A stretch of DNA of 12,771 nucleotides, taken from positions 1 through 12,771 of the forward strand of contig JANXXY010000165.1 in assembly GCA_025350365.1 (NCBI GenBank), given 5' to 3'. Positions 1 through 5,275 of the stretch are shown here, piece by piece (the first letter of the stretch is position 1; each line of letters opens with the position of its first letter). The notes beneath the pieces are model-generated. The model was given only the letters and a program-made list of their open reading frames with translations. It was not told the origin of the DNA and made no database searches. The DNA is from Bacteroidales bacterium. GTDB taxonomy: Bacteria > Bacteroidota > Bacteroidia > Bacteroidales > JAAUTT01. Made by a program: the position numbers and the translations under genes.

Positions 1-549
1 AAGCCATGTTTGGCGTTTACCGGCTGTCTGTTTCAAAATGCAATCCAATTCAGCTTTAAATCCCATGCTCAGCATTTCATCAGCCTCATCCAATACAATT
101 GTTTTAACAAAACTAATCGTTAATGCTTTACGCTCCAAAAGATCAATCAACCGACCAGGTGTCGCAACCACAATATGAGTAGGCCGTTTTAATGCCTTAA
201 TTTGCTCCTCAATATGTGCTCCACCATAAACCGATTCGATAAATATCTTTTTTGGGGCATATTTTGTAAAACGAAATAACTGTTTTGCTATCTGTTGACC
301 CAATTCGCGGGTTGGAGTCAATATTAATGCCTGTATTTTATCATTTTCCGGATTTACAGCTTGTAATATTGGAAGTCCAAAGGCGGCAGTTTTGCCTGTA
401 CCTGTCTGTGCCTGACCAATAAAATCGGTTCCTTTTTCAATTAAAAAAGGAATGGCTTTACTTTGAATTTCTGTGGGCTTAATAATATTAATTTCCTTAA
501 GCGCTTTTATAAAATCATCGGAAATTCCTAATTCTGAGAACGTTTTCAA
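1..549 (-). CDS. DEAD-box RNA helicase, N-terminal part (runs off the window)
   Basis: ATP-dependent RNA helicase of superfamily 2, acting on structured RNA in the cytoplasm (ribosome assembly, RNA decay or cold adaptation in this family). The 183 visible residues form most of RecA-like domain 1. They show the Q-motif region (F4, KPTEIQ at 24-29), motif I AQTGTGKT (47-54), motif Ia PTREL (79-83), motif Ib TPGR (130-133) and motif II DEAD (154-157). Domain 2 and the C-terminal tail lie beyond position 1, so the subtype (RhlE, DeaD, CshA-like) cannot be fixed. No in-frame ATG lies between the upstream stop and the conserved KTFSELGIS start of the domain. The best start is TTG at 549, giving MKTFSELGIS, a usual N-terminus for the family. 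A promoter-like TATCTTTG sits 26 bp upstream. The ABC-F gene is divergent. Confidence 0.93.
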   Translation of the reverse strand, partial: MKTFSELGISDDFIKALKEINIIKPTEIQSKAIPFLIEKGTDFIGQAQTGTGKTAAFGLPILQAVNPENDKIQALILTPTRELGQQIAKQLFRFTKYAPKKIFIESVYGGAHIEEQIKALKRPTHIVVATPGRLIDLLERKALTISFVKTIVLDEADEMLSMGFKAELDCILKQTAGKRQTWL

Positions 550-574
550 ATATGCAATATTAATAAATTGGGTG

Positions 575-582
575 CAAAGATA
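575..582 (-). promoter_or_regulatory. Putative -7 promoter box for the helicase gene
   Basis: On the minus strand the sequence reads TATCTTTG, a perfect match to the Bacteroidota -7 consensus TAnnTTTG, about 26 bp upstream of the TTG start. I see no convincing TTG -33 element at the usual spacing, so the call rests on the -7 box and its position. Confidence 0.55.
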
Positions 583-612
583 ATTGAATATCTTTTGATT
601 TACCTAAAGTAG

Positions 613-620
613 TATATTTG
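613..620 (+). promoter_or_regulatory. Putative -7 promoter box for the ABC-F gene
   Basis: TATATTTG matches the Bacteroidota -7 consensus TAnnTTTG exactly and lies 20 bp before the ATG at 641. A TTG is present at 595-597, but its 15-bp spacing is shorter than the usual 19-21 bp. Together with the box at 575-582 it makes a compact divergent promoter pair. Confidence 0.55.
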
Positions 621-640
621 CGCCTCATTAAAAAAATGAA

Positions 641-2275
641 ATGATTTCAGTTGATGGACTTAGCGTAGAATTTGGAGGAACCTGTCTTTTTAAAGATGTA
701 TCGTTTGCTATAAACGAAAAGGATCGTATTGCCTTGATGGGTAAAAATGGAGCAGGAAAATCTACGATGCTCAAAATAATTGCAGGCGCACGAAATGCTT
801 CAAGCGGCAAAGTGTCGGCTCCAAAAGATGCAATAATAGCCTATCTTCCACAACATTTACTTACCGAAGATAACCGTACGGTATTTGATGAAGCCGCACA
901 GGCATTCGCGAATATTTTTGCCATGCAGCATGAAATTGATGAACTTAATAACCAACTTGCTACCCGCACAGATTACGAATCGACCAGTTATTATGAGCTT
1001 ATCGAAAAAGTTTCCGCGTTAAGCGAGAAGTTTTATTCATTTGAAGAAATTAACTATGATGCTGAAGTAGAAAAAATATTACTGGGATTGGGGTTTTTAC
1101 GAGAGGACTTCACGCGGCCTACAGGCGAATTTAGCGGTGGATGGCGCATGCGCATTGAACTGGCTAAAATATTATTGCAAAAACCCGACCTCATCCTTCT
1201 CGATGAGCCAACCAACCATATGGATATAGAGTCGATACAATGGTTGGAAGAATTTCTGATCAATAGTGCAAAAGCGGTTATAGTCATTTCACACGACCGG
1301 GCATTTGTTGACAATATTACCAACCGTACCATCGAAATTACAATGGGACGTATTTACGATTATAAAGTAAATTACACCACCTACCTGCAATTGCGAAAGG
1401 AACGTCGTGAACAACAACAAAAACAGGCAGAGGAACAACAGAAAATGATTGCCGGCAACCAGGATTTTATCGATCGTTTCAAATGTACGTATTCCAAAAC
1501 AAATCAGGTACAATCACGTGTTAAAATGCTGGAAAAATTAGAAATAATCGAGGTTGATGAAGAAGACAATTCATCGCTCCGTTTGAAATTTCCACCATCG
1601 CCACGGTCGGGTAACTACCCTGTTATATTGGAAGGTATGTCGAAAAGTTACGGCGCTCACACTGTTTTTTCAAATGCGTCTTTAACCATCGAACGAGGCG
1701 AGCGTGTTGCCTTTGTAGGCAAAAATGGCCAGGGAAAGTCAACGCTTATTAAGAGTATTATGGGTGAAATTGAATACGAAGGAAACCTCACACTAGGTCA
1801 TAATGTTATGATTGGGTACTTTGCTCAAAATCAGGCATCACTTCTTAATGAGGAGATTACTGTATTTCAAACCATAGATGATGTAGCAAGAGGCGATATT
1901 CGTGCCAAAATAAAGGATATTTTGGGGGCTTTTATGTTTGGAGGCGAAAACACCACCAAAAAAGTAAAAGTACTTTCGGGAGGTGAAAGAACCCGTTTGG
2001 CTATGATAAAGCTATTACTTGAACCTGTAAACCTGCTTATTCTCGATGAGCCCACCAATCACCTTGATATAAAAACTAAGGACATTCTGAAAAGTGCCCT
2101 GAAAGATTTCGACGGCACGCTCATTCTCGTATCACACGACCGCGATTTTCTTGATGGATTGGTGAACAAAGTGTATGAATTTGGCAATAAACGTGTTAAA
2201 GAGCACCTGGGCGACATCTACAGTTTCCTCGAAAAGAAAAAGTTGGATACACTGAAAGAGTTAGAGAGAAAGTAA
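641..2275 (+). CDS. ABC-F family ATPase (translation factor type)
   Basis: Soluble protein with two ATP-binding cassettes and no membrane segments, the layout of ABC-F proteins that bind the ribosomal E site and relieve stalled translation. Cassette 1 has Walker A GKNGAGKST (34-42), signature FSGGW (about 164-168) and Walker B LLDEPTNHMD (D188, E189). Cassette 2 has Walker A GKNGQGKST (360-368), signature LSGGE (445-449) and Walker B D469-E470. The inter-cassette linker (roughly 240-330) is long, charged and Gln-rich, as expected for the P-site tRNA interaction motif. At 544 aa it is the short type without a C-terminal coiled-coil extension, closer in size to E. coli YbiT or EttA than to Uup. 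The start at 641 places MISVDGLSVEFG at the normal cassette N-terminus; the ATG at 636 is out of frame. A housekeeping role is more likely than drug resistance, but the subfamily is not assigned. Confidence 0.93.
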   Translation: MISVDGLSVEFGGTCLFKDVSFAINEKDRIALMGKNGAGKSTMLKIIAGARNASSGKVSAPKDAIIAYLPQHLLTEDNRTVFDEAAQAFANIFAMQHEIDELNNQLATRTDYESTSYYELIEKVSALSEKFYSFEEINYDAEVEKILLGLGFLREDFTRPTGEFSGGWRMRIELAKILLQKPDLILLDEPTNHMDIESIQWLEEFLINSAKAVIVISHDRAFVDNITNRTIEITMGRIYDYKVNYTTYLQLRKERREQQQKQAEEQQKMIAGNQDFIDRFKCTYSKTNQVQSRVKMLEKLEIIEVDEEDNSSLRLKFPPSPRSGNYPVILEGMSKSYGAHTVFSNASLTIERGERVAFVGKNGQGKSTLIKSIMGEIEYEGNLTLGHNVMIGYFAQNQASLLNEEITVFQTIDDVARGDIRAKIKDILGAFMFGGENTTKKVKVLSGGERTRLAMIKLLLEPVNLLILDEPTNHLDIKTKDILKSALKDFDGTLILVSHDRDFLDGLVNKVYEFGNKRVKEHLGDIYSFLEKKKLDTLKELERK

Positions 2276-2284
2276 TAAAAAAAA

Positions 2285-2321
2285 TACTGAGTACTCATTA
2301 GCAAATATTAAGTACTCAGTA
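2285..2321 (-). terminator. Inverted repeat, likely terminator between convergent genes
   Basis: Perfect 11-bp arms, TACTGAGTACT at 2285-2295 and AGTACTCAGTA at 2311-2321, with a 15-nt loop. Reading the minus strand, the stem is followed by a long T run (complement of the A tract at 2277-2284), as in a Rho-independent terminator for the gene ending at 2330. On the plus strand no T run follows, so termination of the ABC-F transcript here is less certain. A further palindrome, TAAGTACTTA (2323-2332), overlaps the stop codon of the minus-strand gene and gives a third AGTACT copy. Confidence 0.7.
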
Positions 2322-2329
2322 ATAAGTAC

Positions 2330-2716
2330 TTAAAAAGGCAAATCATTCTCTTCATTAGTGGTTGCAGTTGGCAGGAATTGTTCAGGTGTAGGCTGAATCC
2401 GGTTGTAATCGGTTGTTTCAATGCCGCCTGCGGATTGACCCGCGGCATCGGCCTCAATTTTCCAAGCTCTAAGGTCAGTATACCATTTGGTATTAAACTC
2501 ACGCGACTCGGGATTGAAAGATACTTTTACGGTTTGACCCGGCTGCAATCCATTCACCTGAGCGGCCTTATCTCCCCATCCGCTAAAGCAGATTTTTTTA
2601 GGGTATTGTTCGGTTGTTTCAATAACAAAATCGCGGCGAACCCATGTGCCGTTTTTACCTTCCCCGGTTTGTTCGGGCAGAAGTTGCAATACCTTTCCTG
2701 AAATTTCTAGTGACAT
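2330..2716 (-). CDS. DUF3127 protein, OB-fold-like with an SSB-type tail
   Basis: Small acidic-tailed protein of the DUF3127 family, common in Bacteroidota and of unknown molecular function. Recognisable family blocks are an N-terminal segment with QTGEGKNGTW, then FVIETTEQYPKK, VSFNPESREFN and WYTDLRAWKIE. These fit a single β-rich, OB-like domain over about residues 1-90. The last 35 residues are low-complexity and end in EENDLPF. This resembles the acidic tail of single-stranded DNA-binding protein (D-D-[IL]-P-F), which docks partner enzymes, so a role near DNA metabolism is a reasonable inference but unproven. I chose the ATG at 2716 (MSLEISGK, 128 aa). An upstream in-frame TTG at 2725 would add only three residues not typical of the family. 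A terminator-like hairpin follows the gene. Confidence 0.85.
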   Translation of the reverse strand: MSLEISGKVLQLLPEQTGEGKNGTWVRRDFVIETTEQYPKKICFSGWGDKAAQVNGLQPGQTVKVSFNPESREFNTKWYTDLRAWKIEADAAGQSAGGIETTDYNRIQPTPEQFLPTATTNEENDLPF

Positions 2717-2743
2717 AGTTATCAATTTCTAAATTATAGAATG

Positions 2744-2751
2744 TAAAAATA
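2744..2751 (-). promoter_or_regulatory. Possible -7 box upstream of the DUF3127 gene
   Basis: The minus strand reads TATTTTTA followed by C, one base off the Bacteroidota -7 consensus TAnnTTTG, 27 bp before the ATG. The same variant (TAnnTTTAC) also precedes the CsbD-like gene and the GntR-type gene. No clear -33 element is seen. Confidence 0.35.
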
Positions 2752-2870
2752 AACGTTACTGCTGAATATTGGTGTATAATTTCCAAAAAATATTTAAGAT
2801 TGTACTAGTCTGATTATTTTTTTGCGCCGGAATTATTTAGAAAAGGTAATCCTATACATCTCAAGGGTTA

Positions 2871-3422
2871 CTAGGAGACATAGCGGATGGAATTTCGGTG
2901 ATCCCTGAAAGAAGAAAGTGTTAAACCGGTAATTTTTTTAAACTGGCTGGATAAATGCGCGACACTGCTGTATTGAAGTTTATAGGCAATATCACTAAGA
3001 CTGAGAGTACCGTAAACAAGTAATTCTTTGACACGTTCAATTTTTTGTGCAATCATGTATTTTTCAACAGTAATACCTTGTGCACCTGAGAATAGATGAC
3101 TGAGGTTAGTATAATCGTGATTGACTTTCCTACTGATATACTCTGAAATGTTTGGTTTAGGAATGTCGTCAGAAAGATAAATCAATTGATAAATTGCAGT
3201 TTTAACCATAGCAATCAGTTGGTTTTTCTTGTCATCCATTAGTTCAAGTCCGCCATTTTTCAGCGCAATTTCTATCAAACGCAATTTCTCGCCTGATATA
3301 TTCTCTTTTAATTCAACTTCGCCCAACTTAACACTTTTGTATTGAAGTCCTAGTTTAGTGAGTTCATACTTTACCATTGCAATACACCGACCACTTTCCA
3401 TATTTCTAATTTGCAATATCAT
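2871..3422 (-). CDS. AraC-family regulator with HMA-like N-terminal domain
   Basis: Transcription regulator of 183 aa. The C-terminal half (about 85-178) is an AraC-type double helix-turn-helix. Helices are visible around TNLSHLFSGAQGITVEKYM and LSLSDIAYKLQYSSVAHLS, followed by the conserved FKKITGLTLSSF. The N-terminal 75 residues follow the heavy-metal-associated (HMA) pattern of a Bacteroidota regulator family usually found beside metal-efflux genes. In the relatives I recall, this part reads NMVCxRCI, with two cysteines. Here it reads NMESGRCI, so the first cysteine is replaced and only C13 remains. That would weaken or abolish CxxC metal binding. No metal exporter gene is in the window. 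The start at 3422 gives MILQIRNM, the normal family N-terminus. Its target is unknown. Confidence 0.85.
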   Translation of the reverse strand: MILQIRNMESGRCIAMVKYELTKLGLQYKSVKLGEVELKENISGEKLRLIEIALKNGGLELMDDKKNQLIAMVKTAIYQLIYLSDDIPKPNISEYISRKVNHDYTNLSHLFSGAQGITVEKYMIAQKIERVKELLVYGTLSLSDIAYKLQYSSVAHLSSQFKKITGLTLSSFRDHRNSIRYVS

Positions 3423-3480
3423 AGGGTGTATTTTAACCTAATGGTTCACATTCAATTATTATCAATGATCGACTTTTTGT

Positions 3481-3495
3481 CGTTTGAGGCAAACG
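3481..3495. repeat. Short hairpin between the CsbD-like and AraC genes
   Basis: CGTTTG, AGG, CAAACG: perfect 6-bp arms with a 3-nt loop. A second mini-stem, CGAC-TTTTT-GTCG, lies just to its left and slightly overlaps it. Neither is followed by a T run on the minus strand, so this is not a standard terminator. It may be an mRNA processing or attenuation structure. Confidence 0.4.
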
Positions 3496-3516
3496 CGAAA
3501 ATCAGAAGTAGCAATT

Positions 3517-3702
3517 TTATAAGGCTACGATAATATTGCGAAGTTCTTCACTTGTTTTTCCAAGTTTATAGCCCAGCAATTCTATCATTTCTTTTTCCTT
3601 ACCTTCGCAAAAATGCAAATCTTCATCGGTAAGGATGGCATATTTTTGTTTGATTTTCTCCTTTTTCACGATCCAGTATCCTGATGCATTATTTGTATCC
3701 AT
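3517..3702 (-). CDS. CsbD-like small stress protein
   Basis: Hydrophilic 61-aa protein of the CsbD/UPF0337 type, small proteins often induced by general, osmotic or cell-envelope stress; the molecular function is unknown. Family features visible are the G-x-W near residues 8-10, the helix KKEKIKQKYAILTDEDL with its central KYA-LT-DDL pattern, the EGKE-E block, and the C-terminal KLGKTSEELRNII helix. The length is normal and the ATG at 3702 is the only sensible start. It reads toward the AraC gene with a 94-bp gap containing small hairpins, so co-transcription is possible but not shown. An unusually good inverted repeat lies 58-86 bp upstream, overlapping the expected promoter. Confidence 0.85.
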   Translation of the reverse strand: MDTNNASGYWIVKKEKIKQKYAILTDEDLHFCEGKEKEMIELLGYKLGKTSEELRNIIVAL

Positions 3703-3740
3703 AGATTCTAACTTTAGGTTGAGAAGAAATTTTAGTATTG

Positions 3741-3748
3741 TAAATATA
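3741..3748 (-). promoter_or_regulatory. Possible -7 box for the CsbD-like gene
   Basis: The minus strand reads TATATTTA then C, one mismatch from TAnnTTTG, 38 bp before the ATG at 3702. The inverted repeat at 3760-3788 covers the place where the -33 element would lie. Confidence 0.4.
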
Positions 3749-3759
3749 CCGTATACCCA

Positions 3760-3788
3760 TTTAAAAGAAGTTATACATTTCTTTTAAA
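3760..3788. promoter_or_regulatory. Operator-like inverted repeat upstream of the CsbD-like gene
   Basis: Perfect 10-bp arms, TTTAAAAGAA (3760-3769) and TTCTTTTAAA (3779-3788), with a 9-nt spacer. It starts 58 bp upstream of the CsbD-like start codon and 12 bp upstream of the possible -7 box, the usual position for a dimeric regulator site. Being A+T only apart from one G/C per arm, it could also arise in AT-rich DNA, but ten uninterrupted matched pairs are notable. Confidence 0.5.
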
Positions 3789-3910
3789 AATTTACATAAT
3801 TCACACACCTTAGTGACGAGGATAACCTTAGATTCATAAGTTTTTAAAAGAGCTGGGAAAGCAAGAACAAGTAACCATATGCTTTGACATACCAGTAAGT
3901 TCCATCTAAT

Positions 3911-3929
3911 TCAAGAAATGCTTTCTTGA
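3911..3929. repeat. Perfect hairpin in the intergenic stretch
   Basis: TCAAGAAA, TGC, TTTCTTGA: 8-bp perfect arms around a 3-nt loop. A short T-containing tail (TTTG) follows on the plus strand, too weak for a clear terminator. It could be an operator or a leftover terminator of a lost gene. Confidence 0.45.
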
Positions 3930-3951
3930 TTTGAATGACTTTAATTTAGAC

Positions 3952-4020
3952 ATGGAAGAAAAAATCATTATAGAAAGCGAGTCGCATTGCTGTTCGCATC
4001 CTACTATAATACAATTATAA
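3952..4020 (+). CDS. Possible 22-aa peptide or 5' gene remnant with a CCSH motif
   Basis: An ATG at 3952 opens 22 codons ending in TAA at 4018-4020. It encodes an acidic start (MEEKIII), then ESESHCCSHP and a short hydrophobic end. The His/Cys-rich cluster resembles the N-termini of some Bacteroidota metal-transporting ATPases, and an HMA-type regulator gene lies nearby. It may therefore be a remnant of a lost metal-export gene, or a chance ORF. No ribosome binding site is evident, and nothing shows that it is translated. Confidence 0.2.
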   Translation: MEEKIIIESESHCCSHPTIIQL

Positions 4021-4123
4021 ATAGGCTACTTTGCCAATGGTTACAGTTACGTTACCTTTTACCACTATATCTAAATTTGAATAAATTATTTGAGTGTGCT
4101 TATATTTAGTATTAAAAAATTAT

Positions 4124-4141
4124 TATTTTTACATAGTACTA
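4124..4141 (+). promoter_or_regulatory. Possible promoter and operator of the GntR-type regulator
   Basis: A -7-like box TATTTTTA (4124-4131) lies 25 bp before the ATG at 4157. Immediately downstream is the perfect 8-bp palindrome TAGTACTA (4134-4141), at the expected transcription start. A palindrome there fits autoregulation by the dimeric GntR-type protein encoded next, which is an inference from position only. Confidence 0.4.
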
Positions 4142-4156
4142 CCTAGACGTTTGGAT

Positions 4157-5170
4157 ATGCGAAATCATATTGATATTCAGTTTGAACACAATTTGTCGAT
4201 TCCGAAATATCGACAGATTATTAATGCCATTCAGCAAAAGATTAAGATCGGCGAGCTGAAAAAAGGCGATAAAATCCCATCGCTGAACATGTTTTGCCAG
4301 CAATACGGTTTGTCGCAGGATACGGTTTTGATGGCTTACAACGAGCTGAAAGCAAAAGGTATTATCACTTCACAGGTTGGGAAAGGCTATTTTGTTCAGA
4401 ACGAAAATACCGATTTAAAACATAAGGTTTTGTTGGTTTTCGACAGGTTGACCGCCTACAAAGAAGAGCTTTATGATGCTTTTAAAGAAGCCTTGCAGAA
4501 AGATGGCAGCGAGCAAATCTTTTTTCACCACAACAACCTGAAAATGTTCCAAACCATCATCAATGGTTCAATAGGCGACTATTCCGAATATGTGATTATG
4601 CCCATCGACCACCCCGATGCACAATCAACTATTGGAAAACTTCCGTCCAATAAAGTATTTATCCTCGATCAGGGCCGGAAACAATACATGGATTTATATC
4701 CATATGTCTGTCAGGATTTTGAACGTGATATTTACCGCTTACTTAAAAAAAATTCAGATCTGGTGAGCAAATATCAGCGAATGGTATTGGTGATCAGGCA
4801 CCAGAAATTGCATTTTAAGGATATTGTGACAGGCTTTCGCGATTTTTGCAAACAACATCCAATCGCTTCTGAAATAGTTGCTGATATTAAATCTTTCGAA
4901 ATTAGACCTGTGGATGCTTTCGTGGTGGTTGACGACCGCGATTTAGAGTTTCTGGTTCGCTATTCCATTAAAAACCAACAGGAATTGGGTAAGGATTTGG
5001 GAATTGTTTCGTACAACGAAACTCCGCTTAAAGGGATCGTTGCTTCAGGAATAACCACGATTTCGACCGACTTTGCTCAGATGGGAAAAAATATGGCTGA
5101 AATGATACTGAACCATCAGAAACTGAAACTGGATAATCATTTTATCATGACCATAAGGAGTTCGTTTTAA
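4157..5170 (+). CDS. GntR-type regulator with LacI-like sugar-binding domain
   Basis: Transcription regulator of 338 codons including the stop. Residues about 12-81 form a GntR winged helix: SIPKYRQIINAIQQKI, then the KGDKIPS turn, the recognition helix LSQDTVLMAYNELKAKG and the GKGYFV wing. Residues 90-337 have the α/β pattern of a LacI/periplasmic-binding-protein effector domain, ending with SGITTISTDFAQMGKNMAEMIL, a block also seen in LacI-type regulators. This GntR-plus-sugar-binding layout is common in Bacteroidota next to monosaccharide-use genes, so it probably senses a sugar of the downstream operon. The frame is open back to an ATG at 4094, but that extension is hydrophobic, runs through the promoter-like box and lacks family resemblance. 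The start at 4157 (MRNHIDIQFEH) is the natural domain start. The next gene begins 105 bp downstream on the same strand. Confidence 0.88.
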   Translation: MRNHIDIQFEHNLSIPKYRQIINAIQQKIKIGELKKGDKIPSLNMFCQQYGLSQDTVLMAYNELKAKGIITSQVGKGYFVQNENTDLKHKVLLVFDRLTAYKEELYDAFKEALQKDGSEQIFFHHNNLKMFQTIINGSIGDYSEYVIMPIDHPDAQSTIGKLPSNKVFILDQGRKQYMDLYPYVCQDFERDIYRLLKKNSDLVSKYQRMVLVIRHQKLHFKDIVTGFRDFCKQHPIASEIVADIKSFEIRPVDAFVVVDDRDLEFLVRYSIKNQQELGKDLGIVSYNETPLKGIVASGITTISTDFAQMGKNMAEMILNHQKLKLDNHFIMTIRSSF

Positions 5171-5180
5171 AGAAATGGGG

Positions 5181-5275
5181 AATGAGAAATTTCCAATATT
5201 AAATAACCAATAACCGACAATAAAAACCGATAACAACGATAACTGACTACAATAACATCTAATAACCATTTCACT
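5181..5275 (+). repeat. A+C-rich degenerate repeat leader before the GH2 gene
   Basis: Almost G-free stretch of imperfect units around AATAACC, preceded by GAGAAATTTCCAATA. A similar tract lies at 9515-9588 before the ROK kinase gene. It should give an unstructured leader. I see no confident promoter box or Shine-Dalgarno sequence in it. Confidence 0.6.

Larger units (their letters stand above)
3789..4123. other. Gene-poor intergenic stretch, possible remnants
   Basis: Between the divergent CsbD-like and GntR-type genes I find no conserved gene. It contains a perfect hairpin at 3911-3929 and a 22-codon ORF at 3952-4020. The rest is AT-rich with stops in all frames. Such a gap beside an orphan metal-type AraC regulator could be the decayed site of a lost gene, but no recognisable pseudogene can be aligned by eye. 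Confidence 0.5.

Noticed and set aside
2378..2701. Plus-strand open frame opposite the DUF3127 gene
   Set aside because: It shows no family resemblance, while the minus strand encodes a conserved protein.
2717..2725. TTG start adding three residues to the DUF3127 protein
   Set aside because: The ATG at 2716 gives the usual family N-terminus and is the stronger codon.
4094..4156. Longer N-terminus for the GntR-type regulator starting at 4094
   Set aside because: The added residues are hydrophobic, unlike the family, and the DNA holds a promoter-like box and palindrome; the fold begins naturally at 4157.
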